A stretch of 64,000 nt of DNA from Verrucomicrobiota bacterium (GCA_947454705.1 CANGKZ010000006.1:1-64000), one strand, 5' to 3'; positions 32,513 through 42,360 are shown, numbered from the stretch's first letter. Notes: a model not told the origin generated them from the sequence alone. Numbers and translations are program-made.

Positions 32513-34974
32513 GAGGCGAGACCTGAAAAACGCACGAGCATTTCACCGGGGGAGTTCGGGATTTCCGCGATGCAGACTCCCCCGTCGGCATCGAACGAGC
32601 CCGGGAACGGTGTGCCATTGACGGTGAGTCCGCCGGCGGAGCGGGCTCCCCAAAGGATCAGGCGCCACGTGTTCACGGTGCTGCTCCACGATCCCAATTC
32701 GGGTTCAAAGTGCAATTCCAAGGTGCGGCCGCGGGTGCGGGAATGGATCTTCCGTCGGCACACGGCACCGGTGTGATACGCCTCGCTGACGCCGTCGTCC
32801 TCGTGCCAGGAAAGCTCCCCGCGTCCGCGCGGCCAGCAATGCAGGCTGACGGTGCCCTTGGGATAGGGGGCGGTGTGCTGGTTCACCGATTCCATCGGGA
32901 GAATGGCCCCGGCGCGGACGTACAACGGCACTTGTTCCATCGGCGATTGGGCCACGATGTTGCGTCCGCCGGGCAGCGGCTCGCCGGTCCAGAAATCGAA
33001 CCAAAGGTCGTTCGGCAGATACACGCACCGAGCCTGCGCGCCGGGCTGCATGACCGGGGCGACAAGCAGATCCGATCCGACCAGGAATTGATCCTCGCAA
33101 GTCGCCGCCACCGGATCGTTGGTGTAATGCCAGAACAGCGGACGCATCCAGGGCGCTCCGGAAATTCGGGCATTTGCCACCAGCGAGTAAAAATACGGCA
33201 GCAGCTGATAGCGCAGGTGCAGGTACATGCGGCACACCTCCTCGGCCGCCGGACCGAAGGCCCAGGGTTCCTGCGCGGGTGTACCGATATTGGTATGGTT
33301 GCGGAAGAACGGGGTGAACGCGGCGAACTGGAACCAGCGGGTGAAGAGTTCCGCCGTGGGGACGCCGAGGAATCCGCCGACGTCTGCGCCGCACAGCGCG
33401 ACGCCACTGAGCGAAAGGTTCAGCAGGGTCGGGACCGCATCGCGCAGGTGCTCCCAGTGCGAGGAATTGTCGCCGGTCCAGACGATGGCATGACGCTGGA
33501 TCCCGGCGTAACCCGCGCGCGTGACGACGAACGGACGCGGGATCGCCGCGGCGGTACCGGATTTGGTTCCCGCGCGACGCCCGGGCAGACGCGCGTGCGC
33601 GAGCAATCCGTCGCGCGACGCCTGCGCCATGGCCTGACCGTAGAGGTTGTGAACCTCGTCATGTCGACGTGGTCCTGCGGCCGTGTCGTGCAACGCATCT
33701 GCGGCAAGCGTCTTGTCGGGCCGGGCGAAATTCGCCGGCTCGTTCATGTCGTTCCAGATCCCGGCAATTCCAAGTTTGGATAAGTGCGCCTGCTCGCGTC
33801 CCCACCACTCGCGGGTCTTCGCGTTCAGAAAATCGGGAAACCTCGATTCGCCCGGCCAGACTTCCCCGAGGTAATCGGCGGAACCGTCGGCCGTCTTCAC
33901 AAACGCATCGGCCGCCACGCCGCGCTGGAGCACGCCGAAACGGGGATCGTTCTTCACCCCGGGATCCACGATGGCCACGGTTTTGAATCCCTTTTTCCGC
34001 AATCCTTCGAGCATCTCCGCGGGCTTGGGAAAGGCCTTCCCAAAAGTGAACACGCGGTAGCCATCGAGATGGTGGATGTCGAGGTACAGGACATCGCAGG
34101 GCAGCTGACGTCGGCGGAGTTCGCGGGCGACGGTCTCCAGTTGCTCGCGCGTTTCGTAGCTGTAGCGGCACTGCTGATATCCCAGCGCCCAGCGCGGGGG
34201 GAGGGGAACGCGTCCGGTGAGCGCGGTGAAATCCTCCACCACTCCGGCGACGGTCGGGCCGAGGAACACGTAGAGATCGAGCTCCGGGGTCTCGGCGGAA
34301 AGCAGCGCGGCGTCGCGGTCGGACTGTCCGAGGTCCCATTTTTGACGCGCCGCAGAATCCCAGAACCATCCGGCTGCGCGGCCGTGTTGCAGCGTGACGG
34401 CGAATGGAATCGAGACGTACAGCGACTGCAGCCCGGGGTGAATCGCCGGGGCGTGCCCGAGGACATCGATGTTCCAAAACTCGCGGACCAATCCGCGTCG
34501 ATTCAACGGCCCCGTTCCTTCGCCGAGACCGAAGACCGCCTCGTGCGCGGCGAGGTCGAGACGGACTGACGTGTGCGTGACAGCTCCCGAGGAATCAAAT
34601 TCGATCGGCCGGGAGGATCCGGTCACGCGGAGTCCGCTCGAGTCGGTGATCTCCCACGCGCCGGTCTCCAGATCGAAGGAGCATTGTCCGGCGGCGGTGG
34701 CCAGCGTGGCGATGCGTGGCGATTGGGACTCCGTCTCGGAGACCTCGGCCGGGGTGACCACCAGCGTCTCGGGCAGAGCGGCGGCCGACGGGTTCTGGGA
34801 AAACGCTTCGGCCGAGGTGGCTCGAATTCGGTACACCTGATCCCCGAGGGCCTCGATGCGGAGGCGTCCGTTGCGCGAGACGAGTTCGAGGGTGCCATCC
34901 GCGGAATCGACCCTCCGGAGTCGGGCCAGGGGCCGGGGGCGGGAAGGGGGGCTGGATCGCGGGCGTTGGGACAT
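32509..34974 (-). CDS. Glycoside hydrolase family 31 (alpha-glucosidase/xylosidase type)
   Basis: An 821-residue enzyme. The N-terminal beta-sandwich (about 20-250) includes AVFGLGEGTGPLNRRG and WFWDSAAR. The GH31 barrel follows, with PRWALGYQQCRYSY, DVLYLDIHHLDGYRVFTF, the nucleophile Asp409 in GIWNDMNEPANF and the acid/base Asp502 in WTGDNSSHWEHL. A C-terminal beta domain has PLYVRAGAILPM. It should hydrolyse alpha-glucosides or alpha-xylosides. No clear signal peptide starts the protein, so it may be cytoplasmic. The following lipoprotein is coupled by a 4-bp overlap. Confidence 0.92.
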   Translation of the reverse strand: MSQRPRSSPPSRPRPLARLRRVDSADGTLELVSRNGRLRIEALGDQVYRIRATSAEAFSQNPSAAALPETLVVTPAEVSETESQSPRIATLATAAGQCSFDLETGAWEITDSSGLRVTGSSRPIEFDSSGAVTHTSVRLDLAAHEAVFGLGEGTGPLNRRGLVREFWNIDVLGHAPAIHPGLQSLYVSIPFAVTLQHGRAAGWFWDSAARQKWDLGQSDRDAALLSAETPELDLYVFLGPTVAGVVEDFTALTGRVPLPPRWALGYQQCRYSYETREQLETVARELRRRQLPCDVLYLDIHHLDGYRVFTFGKAFPKPAEMLEGLRKKGFKTVAIVDPGVKNDPRFGVLQRGVAADAFVKTADGSADYLGEVWPGESRFPDFLNAKTREWWGREQAHLSKLGIAGIWNDMNEPANFARPDKTLAADALHDTAAGPRRHDEVHNLYGQAMAQASRDGLLAHARLPGRRAGTKSGTAAAIPRPFVVTRAGYAGIQRHAIVWTGDNSSHWEHLRDAVPTLLNLSLSGVALCGADVGGFLGVPTAELFTRWFQFAAFTPFFRNHTNIGTPAQEPWAFGPAAEEVCRMYLHLRYQLLPYFYSLVANARISGAPWMRPLFWHYTNDPVAATCEDQFLVGSDLLVAPVMQPGAQARCVYLPNDLWFDFWTGEPLPGGRNIVAQSPMEQVPLYVRAGAILPMESVNQHTAPYPKGTVSLHCWPRGRGELSWHEDDGVSEAYHTGAVCRRKIHSRTRGRTLELHFEPELGSWSSTVNTWRLILWGARSAGGLTVNGTPFPGSFDADGGVCIAEIPNSPGEMLVRFSGLAS

Positions 34975-35117
34975 GTCGCGTGGGGAAAGCTACGTCCCGG
35001 CGGGGAGGGGTGGAAGCTCCAAGCCGTTGTCACGGCGGGCTTCGCGGCGGTGGCGGGATCCGACAGAACTGGTTTCCGACATTGCCCCCGGGCCTCCCGA
35101 CCCTGTACAACGCCCCG

Positions 35118-35630
35118 ATGCCAACCGCCGGTGACCAACTTCGCATGGAACGTGAGCGTCGAAAGCTCACGGTCCATCAGGTTGCCGATGCCACGAATAT
35201 CAAGACGGACCACGTCCGCGCGCTTGAGGCGAGCGATTGGAAGGCCTTTGCCGCTCCGGTTTACATTCGTGGTTTTGCCCGCACCTATGCGCGTCACCTG
35301 CAGCTCGACGACAAGGCGTTGGTGCAGGCGCTCGATGCCGAGCTGGATCAGACCGAGGATTACTCCGCCCCGCCGAGTCTCTCGAAGACTCCGAAAGGTC
35401 CGCTGGACACCCTCACCTTGGTGTTGTCGCGCGTGCGGTGGGAGTGGATCTTCCCGCTGCTGGTGGGGGCGTTGGTTCTTGGTCTCGGGGCCTACGGTTT
35501 CCGTGCCTGGCAGCGCAATGCGGCCGCGGCGCGCAAGGGCCCGACGCTTGGATCCGGATTGCGTCCGGTGATTCGTCCCGCGCCCGGCATGTTGCCGATT
35601 CCCACGAATTCGCCTGCGGGGCGTCGCTAG
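35118..35630 (+). CDS. RodZ-like helix-turn-helix membrane protein
   Basis: A 170-residue protein. Residues 5-75 form a RodZ-type HTH (GDQLRMERERRKLTVHQVAD, IKTDHVRALEASDW, PVYIRGFARTYARHLQLD). A transmembrane segment lies near 110-128 (FPLLVGALVLGLGAYGF), and a short Pro-rich tail follows. RodZ binds MreB and helps set rod shape; this one lacks the long periplasmic domain. ATG 35118 gives MPTAGDQLRMER. It precedes tRNA-Arg by 159 bp and is divergent from the GH31 gene. Confidence 0.82.
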   Translation: MPTAGDQLRMERERRKLTVHQVADATNIKTDHVRALEASDWKAFAAPVYIRGFARTYARHLQLDDKALVQALDAELDQTEDYSAPPSLSKTPKGPLDTLTLVLSRVRWEWIFPLLVGALVLGLGAYGFRAWQRNAAAARKGPTLGSGLRPVIRPAPGMLPIPTNSPAGRR

Positions 35631-35789
35631 GTTTGATTGCTCCCGCCATAAGCCGGGAAACGGTCGTGGAATGGAGTGAATCCGCACCACCTTGCGCGAA
35701 CGCAGTGAATCGGATTTTTGCCGCGATGCGGGGAACAAAGCGATTGCCCCGGGTCGGTCTGCCGACTAGGTTTCGCGCCTCTCGGTTCT

Positions 35790-35866
35790 GCACGGGTAGC
35801 TCAATTGGATAGAGCGTCGGTCTCCGAAGCCGAAGGTTGTGGGTTCGACCCCCGCCCCGTGCACCA
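35790..35866 (+). tRNA. tRNA-Arg (anticodon CCG)
   Basis: A full cloverleaf. Acceptor stem GCACGGG pairs with CCCGTGC. The D-stem is GCTC/GAGC. The anticodon stem TCGGT/GCCGA has the loop CTCCGAA, so the anticodon is CCG (35824-35826), reading CGG. The T-stem GTGGG/CCCGC has loop TTCGACC. The discriminator is A, and CCA is encoded (35864-35866). Confidence 0.96.
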
Positions 35867-36085
35867 TCGCCCGAGCGATTACCGCCAGGAGGCCAAATTT
35901 TTCAACAAATCCCACCCTGACACCAGAGACGCGTCTTTCCCCGGTGGGTGTCTCTCAACCGCTGTTCTTCGGTATGCGACGGAGTGAGCGAACGAATCGG
36001 AATGAAAACGCCGGTTGCAATCAGGCCCAGGGGCCGAAGGAGCCTGAGGGACCGGGAAGAATACACGTTTGAGCATTGTTTAAGC

Positions 36086-39000
36086 ATGAAAAGAGGAAAT
36101 CAGATTCCCGCGAGCCGTCGGCCGACCCCTTCGATCACACAGGTCATTTTCGCCGCGGTTCGCCTTATTTTCGAACATCGGGCGACACGTTCCCGCGGTC
36201 TGCTTTCCTCCTTCTTCCTGTTGCTGGCCCAGGTGTCGTTTGCTGCGGCGGGAAACGAATCTTTGGGCGCAGCCCCGATTGGATCCTCATTTGATCCGAT
36301 TCCCTTTGATCAGGTCGCGACGAAATTGGCGGGGCAGTATCAGGGCAATGAACTCGGGATCCAGGCGACGGAACAGGGCGCCGTGCTGAAGTGCGTCTTC
36401 CAAAAGCTCAACGGCGTCGTGGCCGGAGACGGATTATGGGTGCAGTCCACGGTGACCAATGCTCCGCGGGGGCAGTTTCGTGTAATTGCGGATCGGATCG
36501 GACGCGAGGGCGCTCCGCTTCTGTCGATCCAGGGAGCGGCCACCGTTACGGTGGGCTCCGAGGAGGTCCAATTCTCCCGCCCGCGCGTGACCGAGGTTTA
36601 TGCGGTGAGCGGGGATGGGATTCGGCAGGACTTCGTGCTGCAGCAGCGACCGGAAGGGGCGGGCTCTGCGGTGATCGAATTGGATGTGCAGGGTGCGCAG
36701 GCCGAACCGGCAAACGGGGGGGCTGCACTTCAGCTCGCCGACGGAGGCCGCAGGCTGGCGTATAATCGACTTCGGGTGTCGGACGCGAAGGGGCGTTCGT
36801 TGGGGGCCCGAATGGAGGTGATCTCGCCGGATCGGATTCGAATCGTTGTCGAAGATCTCGGGGCCGAATACCCGGTCACGGTGGATCCGACCTTCAGCGA
36901 CGCGAATTGGACGGGGCTGAATCCAAGCATTGCCGGGGTAAATGACATCGTGGTGACGGCGACAGTTGACGCTGCGGGAAACCTTTATCTCGGGGGCGGA
37001 TTCACCTTCGCCGGAAACACCGCAGCGGCGCGTATTGCCAAATGGGACGGCACCAGCTGGTCGGGGCTCGGAGCCAACATGGACCTCGCGGTTCGCTCCC
37101 TGCTGGCAGTGGGAACCGATCTTTATGTCGGCGGCGATTTCTTTGTGGCGGGAAACCAGCTGGTGAATCACATCGCCAAGTGGGACGGCACCCAGTGGTC
37201 GCCTTTGGGAAGCGGTACCGATTCCAGCGTCCTCTCGTTGACCCGAATTGGAACCGATATTTATGCGAGTGGACGCTTCAAGCACGCGGGGGGGCTGGCT
37301 GCGAGTGGTGTCGCCCGGTGGGACGGTACGAACTGGCATCCGGTCGGAAACGGAGACGAATGGTTTTATGTCAATGCTTCAGCAGCCGTGGGCAACTTTC
37401 TGTACACGGCGGGATGGCAGTTCAATTCAGACGGAAATCCGGTACCGGCCTTTGAAGTTTGGAACGGGCTTACTTGGAGCCCGGTGGGGGCAGCGTTCGA
37501 TGGCGAAGTGTCCAGCTTGGTCGGCAACAGTCGTGACCTCTATGTCTGGGGACCCTTTACGCACGTTGGCGAGTTGACGGTTAATCATCTGGCGAAATGG
37601 GATGGAACCAGCTGGTCGGCCCTTGGTGGCGGATTTCCCGCCACGATTCCAAATGTCGCGGTAACCGAAACCGATGTTTATGCCAACGCATCGAGGGTCG
37701 TTTATAAGTGGAATGGAACCTCCTGGATTCCCTTGGGAACCGAGTTGGGACTGAACGGAACCGGGCCAGGATCCTCCGCGTTCGGTTCGTGCCTCGCGGT
37801 TCATGGCTCCACCGTTTATGTTGGGGGGCTCTTCAACTCGGCCGGCCAAGGTGCTGCCAACAATGTCGCAAAATGGGACGGCACTGCCTGGTCGTCCGTG
37901 AGTCCTGGCTTCAGTGGGGGAATCAACACGGTGTTGGTTCACGGTTCTGATCTCTATGTCGGCGGAACCTTTATGAGCACCCCGGGAATTCCGGCATCGC
38001 GCATCGCGAAATGGGACGGCACGGCGTGGTCGGCGCTGGGAGGCGGGATTGGTTCTGCTGTGACGGATGCCAGCCATCCGTTTCTTAACGACGCAGTGAA
38101 TGGAATGGTGATGGTGGGGAACGATCTGTATATCGCTGGCTTTTTCCACAAGGCGGGAGGGGTTGATGCTTTCAACGTGGCAAAATGGGATGGCACTTCC
38201 TGGTCGGCGCTTGGCGCGGGCGTTGGGGACTACGCGACCACCATTCTTGCGGTGGGATCCGATTTATATGTCGGAGGCTGGTTCAATTCGGCAGGCGGCG
38301 CGGCCGCGAATCGGATTGCGAAATGGAATGGCGTCTCCTGGTCGCCATTGTCGTCCGGAATCGGCGGCGGAGGCGCACCGCAGGCGATGGTTGCCGTCGG
38401 AAGCGACTTGTACGTGGGAGGCTGGTTCACGACCGCCGGAGGGAGTCCGGCGAACTACATTGCCAAATGGAATGGAACTGCATGGAGCCCGCTGGGGAGC
38501 GGGATGGACGGCATTGTTTACTCGCTGGCCTACCGGAACGGGGAGCTGTTTGCCGGGGGTACGATGAGAACTGCCGGCGGAGTGTCAGTCGGTCACGTTG
38601 CGAAATGGGATGGGAGCAGTTGGACCGGCTTGGGAAGCGGTGTTTCCACGAGTTCGAATCCGAATCTGACGGCAAACGTGAGCGCGCTTCGATTTGTCGG
38701 ATCCGATTTGTATGCGGGCGGCATTTTCAACACCGCGGGTGGCATATCCGCCAACGGGATCGCGAAGTGGGATGGAACCTCCTGGTCGGCGCTGGGCAGC
38801 GGGACGGTGGGGGCGGTCAACACGATCGAAGTCGATGCCGGGGGCGCGCTGGTGCTGGGTGGCACCTTTACCAGCGCGGGATCCGTCGCTTCGCCCTACC
38901 TTGCGCGGGCCGATCTCCCGATTCAAATCACGAGCTTCACCCCGCCTGCCAATGGCCTTTACGGGATCGGAGACTCTCTGACCTTCAGCGTCGGCTTCCC

Positions 39001-40081
39001 GGTCGCAGTCACGGTGACCGGCGCGCCTCAGCTTTCGATTCAGATCGGGGCCAACGCGCGGGCTGCTTCGCTCATTGCCGGGGGCGGAACCCCAACGCTG
39101 ACCTTCCGGTACACCGTTCAATCCGGAGATCAGGACCTGGATGGAATCGGACTCCCGTCGGCCGTGGGGCTCAACGGAGGGCTCGTTCGAAACGCGAACG
39201 GAAAGGACGTGGATCTTTCATTCACGGCGGCCGACACGTCCCTGGTCCGGGTGGTGAACGACCACGCGCCGACCGGAATTTCCGTGAGCTCGCTGACCCT
39301 CAACGAGAATCAACCGATCGGATCCGCAATTGGAACCTTGAGCGCCATCGACGCCGATGCGGGGGATGGCGCTACGTTCAGCCTCGTGTCGGGGGTTGGG
39401 GCGGATGACAACGGGAGTTTTCAGATCACAGGTGCGACGTTGAAGAGTGCGGTGAGTTTCGATTTTGAATCGAAGAACTCCTATTCCATCCGGGTGCGGG
39501 TCACGGACGATGCGGGACTTTTCTTTGAAAGGGGATTCGCCGTCCTGATTGGAAATGTCAACGAGCCACCGACCTTCGTTGGATACTCGGTGTCGACCCT
39601 CAAGGACACGCCCGTCACGGTTCTTCTTTCGAAGTTTCTGGCGCGTTCCGCGGATCCCGACGGGGGGACAACCTCCATCGCGTCCGTCGATGCCACCACG
39701 GCTCAAGGAGGTACGGCACAGCTGATTTCGTCCGCCATTCTTTATACCCCGCCGGCCGGTTACGCGGGCAGCGACAGTTTCGGAATTGTGGTTTCGGACG
39801 GCGTCTTGACCACTCCAGGAACGGTTCAGGTGACGGTGAAGCAGGAAGCCTCAGGCAATGGTGCCGCACTGCTTGGAGCCACCGCTACCGGACCGGATGT
39901 AAACCTCCGTTTCGCCGGAATCCCGGGGAAGAGTTATCTCGTCCAGAGATCCCAGAGTCTTACCCCGCCGGTGACCTGGACCACGATTGCGACCGTCGCG
40001 GCGAACTCGAGCGGCTTCGTGCTCTACACCGATTCAAATCCGCCGTCGCCCTCTTATTGGCGGACCATCAATGCTCCTTGA
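36086..40081 (+). CDS. Large secreted protein with ~13 WDGTxW propeller-like repeats and a cadherin-like domain
   Basis: A 1331-residue exported protein. Long N-region, then a hydrophobic signal (LLSSFFLLLAQVSFAAA, about 40-52). Residues 55-270 are a beta-rich domain. About 272-948 holds thirteen repeats of the form IAKWDGTSWSALG, spaced 40-60 residues, each with a VGxDLYVGGxF strand; this suggests one or two beta-propellers. About 950-1055 resembles an invasin/VCBS-type module; 1061-1155 is cadherin-like (NENQPIGSAIGTLSAIDAD); and a final sandwich ends YLVQRSQSLTPPVTW...YWRTINAP. The start is uncertain (ATG 36002 is an alternative) and no strong ribosome site was seen. Likely surface-bound or secreted. 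Confidence 0.8.
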   Translation: MKRGNQIPASRRPTPSITQVIFAAVRLIFEHRATRSRGLLSSFFLLLAQVSFAAAGNESLGAAPIGSSFDPIPFDQVATKLAGQYQGNELGIQATEQGAVLKCVFQKLNGVVAGDGLWVQSTVTNAPRGQFRVIADRIGREGAPLLSIQGAATVTVGSEEVQFSRPRVTEVYAVSGDGIRQDFVLQQRPEGAGSAVIELDVQGAQAEPANGGAALQLADGGRRLAYNRLRVSDAKGRSLGARMEVISPDRIRIVVEDLGAEYPVTVDPTFSDANWTGLNPSIAGVNDIVVTATVDAAGNLYLGGGFTFAGNTAAARIAKWDGTSWSGLGANMDLAVRSLLAVGTDLYVGGDFFVAGNQLVNHIAKWDGTQWSPLGSGTDSSVLSLTRIGTDIYASGRFKHAGGLAASGVARWDGTNWHPVGNGDEWFYVNASAAVGNFLYTAGWQFNSDGNPVPAFEVWNGLTWSPVGAAFDGEVSSLVGNSRDLYVWGPFTHVGELTVNHLAKWDGTSWSALGGGFPATIPNVAVTETDVYANASRVVYKWNGTSWIPLGTELGLNGTGPGSSAFGSCLAVHGSTVYVGGLFNSAGQGAANNVAKWDGTAWSSVSPGFSGGINTVLVHGSDLYVGGTFMSTPGIPASRIAKWDGTAWSALGGGIGSAVTDASHPFLNDAVNGMVMVGNDLYIAGFFHKAGGVDAFNVAKWDGTSWSALGAGVGDYATTILAVGSDLYVGGWFNSAGGAAANRIAKWNGVSWSPLSSGIGGGGAPQAMVAVGSDLYVGGWFTTAGGSPANYIAKWNGTAWSPLGSGMDGIVYSLAYRNGELFAGGTMRTAGGVSVGHVAKWDGSSWTGLGSGVSTSSNPNLTANVSALRFVGSDLYAGGIFNTAGGISANGIAKWDGTSWSALGSGTVGAVNTIEVDAGGALVLGGTFTSAGSVASPYLARADLPIQITSFTPPANGLYGIGDSLTFSVGFPVAVTVTGAPQLSIQIGANARAASLIAGGGTPTLTFRYTVQSGDQDLDGIGLPSAVGLNGGLVRNANGKDVDLSFTAADTSLVRVVNDHAPTGISVSSLTLNENQPIGSAIGTLSAIDADAGDGATFSLVSGVGADDNGSFQITGATLKSAVSFDFESKNSYSIRVRVTDDAGLFFERGFAVLIGNVNEPPTFVGYSVSTLKDTPVTVLLSKFLARSADPDGGTTSIASVDATTAQGGTAQLISSAILYTPPAGYAGSDSFGIVVSDGVLTTPGTVQVTVKQEASGNGAALLGATATGPDVNLRFAGIPGKSYLVQRSQSLTPPVTWTTIATVAANSSGFVLYTDSNPPSPSYWRTINAP

Positions 40082-40297
40082 TTCGGGAGGAAAGGTCGCC
40101 CCGACTTTAAAGCGTCGAAGTGAGCTTTCCTGCGCTTCCCTCGCATCCTTGGTAAAAGCAGGCGACTCGCGGAGGTTATGAAAGGGGCTTGGTTTTAGGG
40201 CCTTCCTTGTAGTTTCCTCTTGATAAAGCGCTTACGTGTTTCGATCTTGGTGAGGTCAAAGGAAGTTCAAGGAATTCCACTCACCCTCCCAGCTACT

Positions 40298-40939
40298 ATG
40301 AATCTTCGTCTTTGTTCCGCTTACTCGGCTGCGATCCTGACCTGCTTTGATGCTTGGGCACCGCATGCTACCGCGCAGATCACGGTGTTTGATACACTCT
40401 CCGCCGCCAACGACACCGTCTCTGTCAACGTGGCCCCACCCGGTTGGTTGGCGCAGTCGTTTACGACCGATGCGACGGCGAATCAGATTTCATCCATCAC
40501 CATTAAATTCTCCTCCTCCGGCTCGGTGGGGAACTACTTCTTCTCCCTTCGAAGCAACGGGGCGAACTATCCCGGCACCGATCTCGGAACGTTCGGGTCG
40601 GGGCTTAACTCGACGGTCTTCGGCGGTGACTCGCTCTCGCTGTCCCCGATCTTCTTCAATATCGCCTTCTCCAGTCTTTCAATTCCGGTGACACCGAACA
40701 CCCGCTACTGGGTGGTTGCGAGCACGGATGGCTCCGGACTGCGATGGGGCAGCCATCTGGGCAATCTTGTAGAAGGTGAGAGCATCGCAACGAACCTCAG
40801 TCCGTCCTCTACGGCGAGAAACAACCTGATGAGCGTGGTGGTGACTCCGGTTCCTGAACCCGCCACCGAAGCGGCGGTCGCTGCCGGTGCCTTGCTCCTC
40901 CTCGGGGTGTATCGATGGGCGAGCCGTCGATCTGTTTAA
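40298..40939 (+). CDS. PEP-CTERM-anchored secreted protein
   Basis: A 213-residue protein. Signal peptide (MNLRLCSAYSAAILTCFDAW...ATA), a beta-sandwich of the 'choice-of-anchor' type (WLAQSFTTDATANQISSITI, NTRYWVVASTDGSGLRW) and a classical C-terminal PEP-CTERM sorting signal: VPEPATEAAVAAGALLLLG, then YRWASRRSV. Such tails are processed by an exosortase, linked to exopolysaccharide export. No exosortase is in this window. It lies 216 bp after the large propeller protein. Confidence 0.85.
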   Translation: MNLRLCSAYSAAILTCFDAWAPHATAQITVFDTLSAANDTVSVNVAPPGWLAQSFTTDATANQISSITIKFSSSGSVGNYFFSLRSNGANYPGTDLGTFGSGLNSTVFGGDSLSLSPIFFNIAFSSLSIPVTPNTRYWVVASTDGSGLRWGSHLGNLVEGESIATNLSPSSTARNNLMSVVVTPVPEPATEAAVAAGALLLLGVYRWASRRSV

Positions 40940-41068
40940 CGGGATGCCCGTTCCTTCGCTTCGGTGGACAGGGGAAGTGACGGATCTGAGAATCCGGACG
41001 GGGCTGCAAACAACTGGATTACGGACGCGCTGACCAAGGGAAGACCGGGGCAGATTGGATACTCCGGC

Positions 41069-41098
41069 GGATCCGCCTCGTTCTCTCGGCGGCTACGA
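41069..41098 (-). repeat. Short copy of the TAGCCGCCGAGG repeat
   Basis: Reads GGATCCGCCTCGTTCTCTCG then GCGGCTACG on the plus strand, an inverted, slightly diverged copy of the core of the 9418-9546 repeat. Confidence 0.5.
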
Positions 41099-41125
41099 AG
41101 AAGCACTCGAACTGCGCGACGACGC

Positions 41126-41377
41126 TCAGCGGTGCGGGCATCCGGGCCAGCAGCAGGGACGGCGCATGCCTCCCTGCATTTTGTCGATGCCCACCACGAT
41201 TCGACGCGCCCGGGTCGCGGCTTGCTTCGGCGAGGTGACCCAGCAAATCCACTCATTCCGCGCCAGCGGGGTGATCTCTTGCCAAAGCTTGGCGACCTTG
41301 GCGTTCGACTCAATCGCCTTGCGGAAGTCGTCCGGTAGTAAATGGACCGTGCCGTCGGAGAGTGTGAGAGCAGTCAT
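41126..41377 (-). CDS. YdeI/OmdA-like small protein
   Basis: An 83-residue protein. The DDFRKAIESNAKVAKLWQEI, TPLARNEWICWVTSPKQAAT and RARRIVVGIDKMQGGMRRPC segments resemble the YdeI/OmpD-associated (PF13376-like) family of small cytosolic proteins; no enzymatic role is established for the family. ATG 41377 gives MTALTLSDGTVHLLPDD. It ends with an unusual CCWPGCPH tail. It is 90 bp downstream of the chlorite-dismutase-like gene on the same strand. Confidence 0.65.
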   Translation of the reverse strand: MTALTLSDGTVHLLPDDFRKAIESNAKVAKLWQEITPLARNEWICWVTSPKQAATRARRIVVGIDKMQGGMRRPCCWPGCPHR

Positions 41378-41467
41378 TCTTCGAGGAAACGTTGGTTGTG
41401 GAACCTTTCCATGAGCCCGGACTTCGCACCAACGAATTGACGCGGCCGAAACCTTCACTTGGTTCAA

Positions 41468-42034
41468 TCACGCTGAGGTGTTCCGCGTGAAATGAATTTC
41501 AACTTCCCGATCAACGAACTGCCACTCCTCCGTCGCACGCAATTCCTTGAGGAGGCGCTCGAAAGCGGGGAGATCGGTTCTGGCGAATTCGAACCACGTC
41601 AGGAAATCGAAGGGTTGTGCTTCGCCCAGATCGCGGCAGTGATGCAGACGACGGGCCACAGCAGGGAGGTATCGAAGGCCGGTCGCGGTGTGATGGGATT
41701 GTTCCTCGAAAATTTTGCGCCGTTCTTCCGGCGTCAGACCCCACCACTTCGCGTTCTTTCGGATCGGAATCAGTGCAGCGCATTCCGCCTCCGGCCGTCC
41801 GAGAGCCGGTTGTATCGCCACGAGTTCATCCTTTTCGGTGCGCGTCACATATCGCTCGTTGCTGGTGACTCCTTGAAGAATCCAACGCGCACTTCCCGGA
41901 ATTGAGGGAGCCGCCCCGTTGAGGATTTCCAACTTCGGGGCGATCGGAAGCCCTTCGCCGGTGACGACGGTGGACTTGGAGGTCGTCCAGGGGCCGGTAT
42001 CCCCGGCGATGAATGAAAAGAGGCGTGGATTCAT
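41468..42034 (-). CDS. Short (dimeric-type) chlorite-dismutase-family heme protein
   Basis: A 188-residue protein. Residues 62-185 match the chlorite dismutase family of the short clade: ALIPIRKNAKWWGLTPEERR, SHHTATGLRYLPAVARRLHH, CRDLG and FDFLTWFEF. His115 is the likely proximal heme ligand and Arg128 the distal Arg; their spacing of 13 agrees with His114/Arg127 of the known short Nitrobacter enzyme (numbering from memory). The family either decomposes chlorite to chloride and O2 or has other heme-dependent roles, such as coproheme handling in a different clade. Context gives no electron-acceptor pathway. Confidence 0.83.
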   Translation of the reverse strand: MNPRLFSFIAGDTGPWTTSKSTVVTGEGLPIAPKLEILNGAAPSIPGSARWILQGVTSNERYVTRTEKDELVAIQPALGRPEAECAALIPIRKNAKWWGLTPEERRKIFEEQSHHTATGLRYLPAVARRLHHCRDLGEAQPFDFLTWFEFARTDLPAFERLLKELRATEEWQFVDREVEIHFTRNTSA

Positions 42035-42360
42035 GGCGCTTAAGATTGGCAGGGACCGATCAGCCCGGTTCGCGCAGGTGCCGGGACAAGCCTCTTCCAG
42101 AGCTCAGAAAGAGGGAAGCTCTCAAACGGATTCTGCCTGAGGAGCTTCGCGGCGCCCCTGACCGCCGGCTTCGTTGGCCGAGATTCGGTGATTTAAAACC
42201 CATGAAGGGCTGACCGGTTGCTGCACGCCCGGAGCGCCGCGTCAGGGGCCGCGTTGATCAAGATCTGCGCTGATGAACCACGTTTACAAGTCGGGCAGAC
42301 GAGGGGTAGGGTTCGAAAAACCCCGAATTGTTCGCGTTCGCAACCACCGCTTGCCAGCCC
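42035..42360. other. Intergenic region between divergent genes
   Basis: Holds the promoters of the chlorite-dismutase-like gene and the DUF1553 gene. The only structure I see is GCCCCTGAC (about 42154) facing GTCAGGGGC (42241-42249). Open frames crossing it have no recognisable content. Confidence 0.5.
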
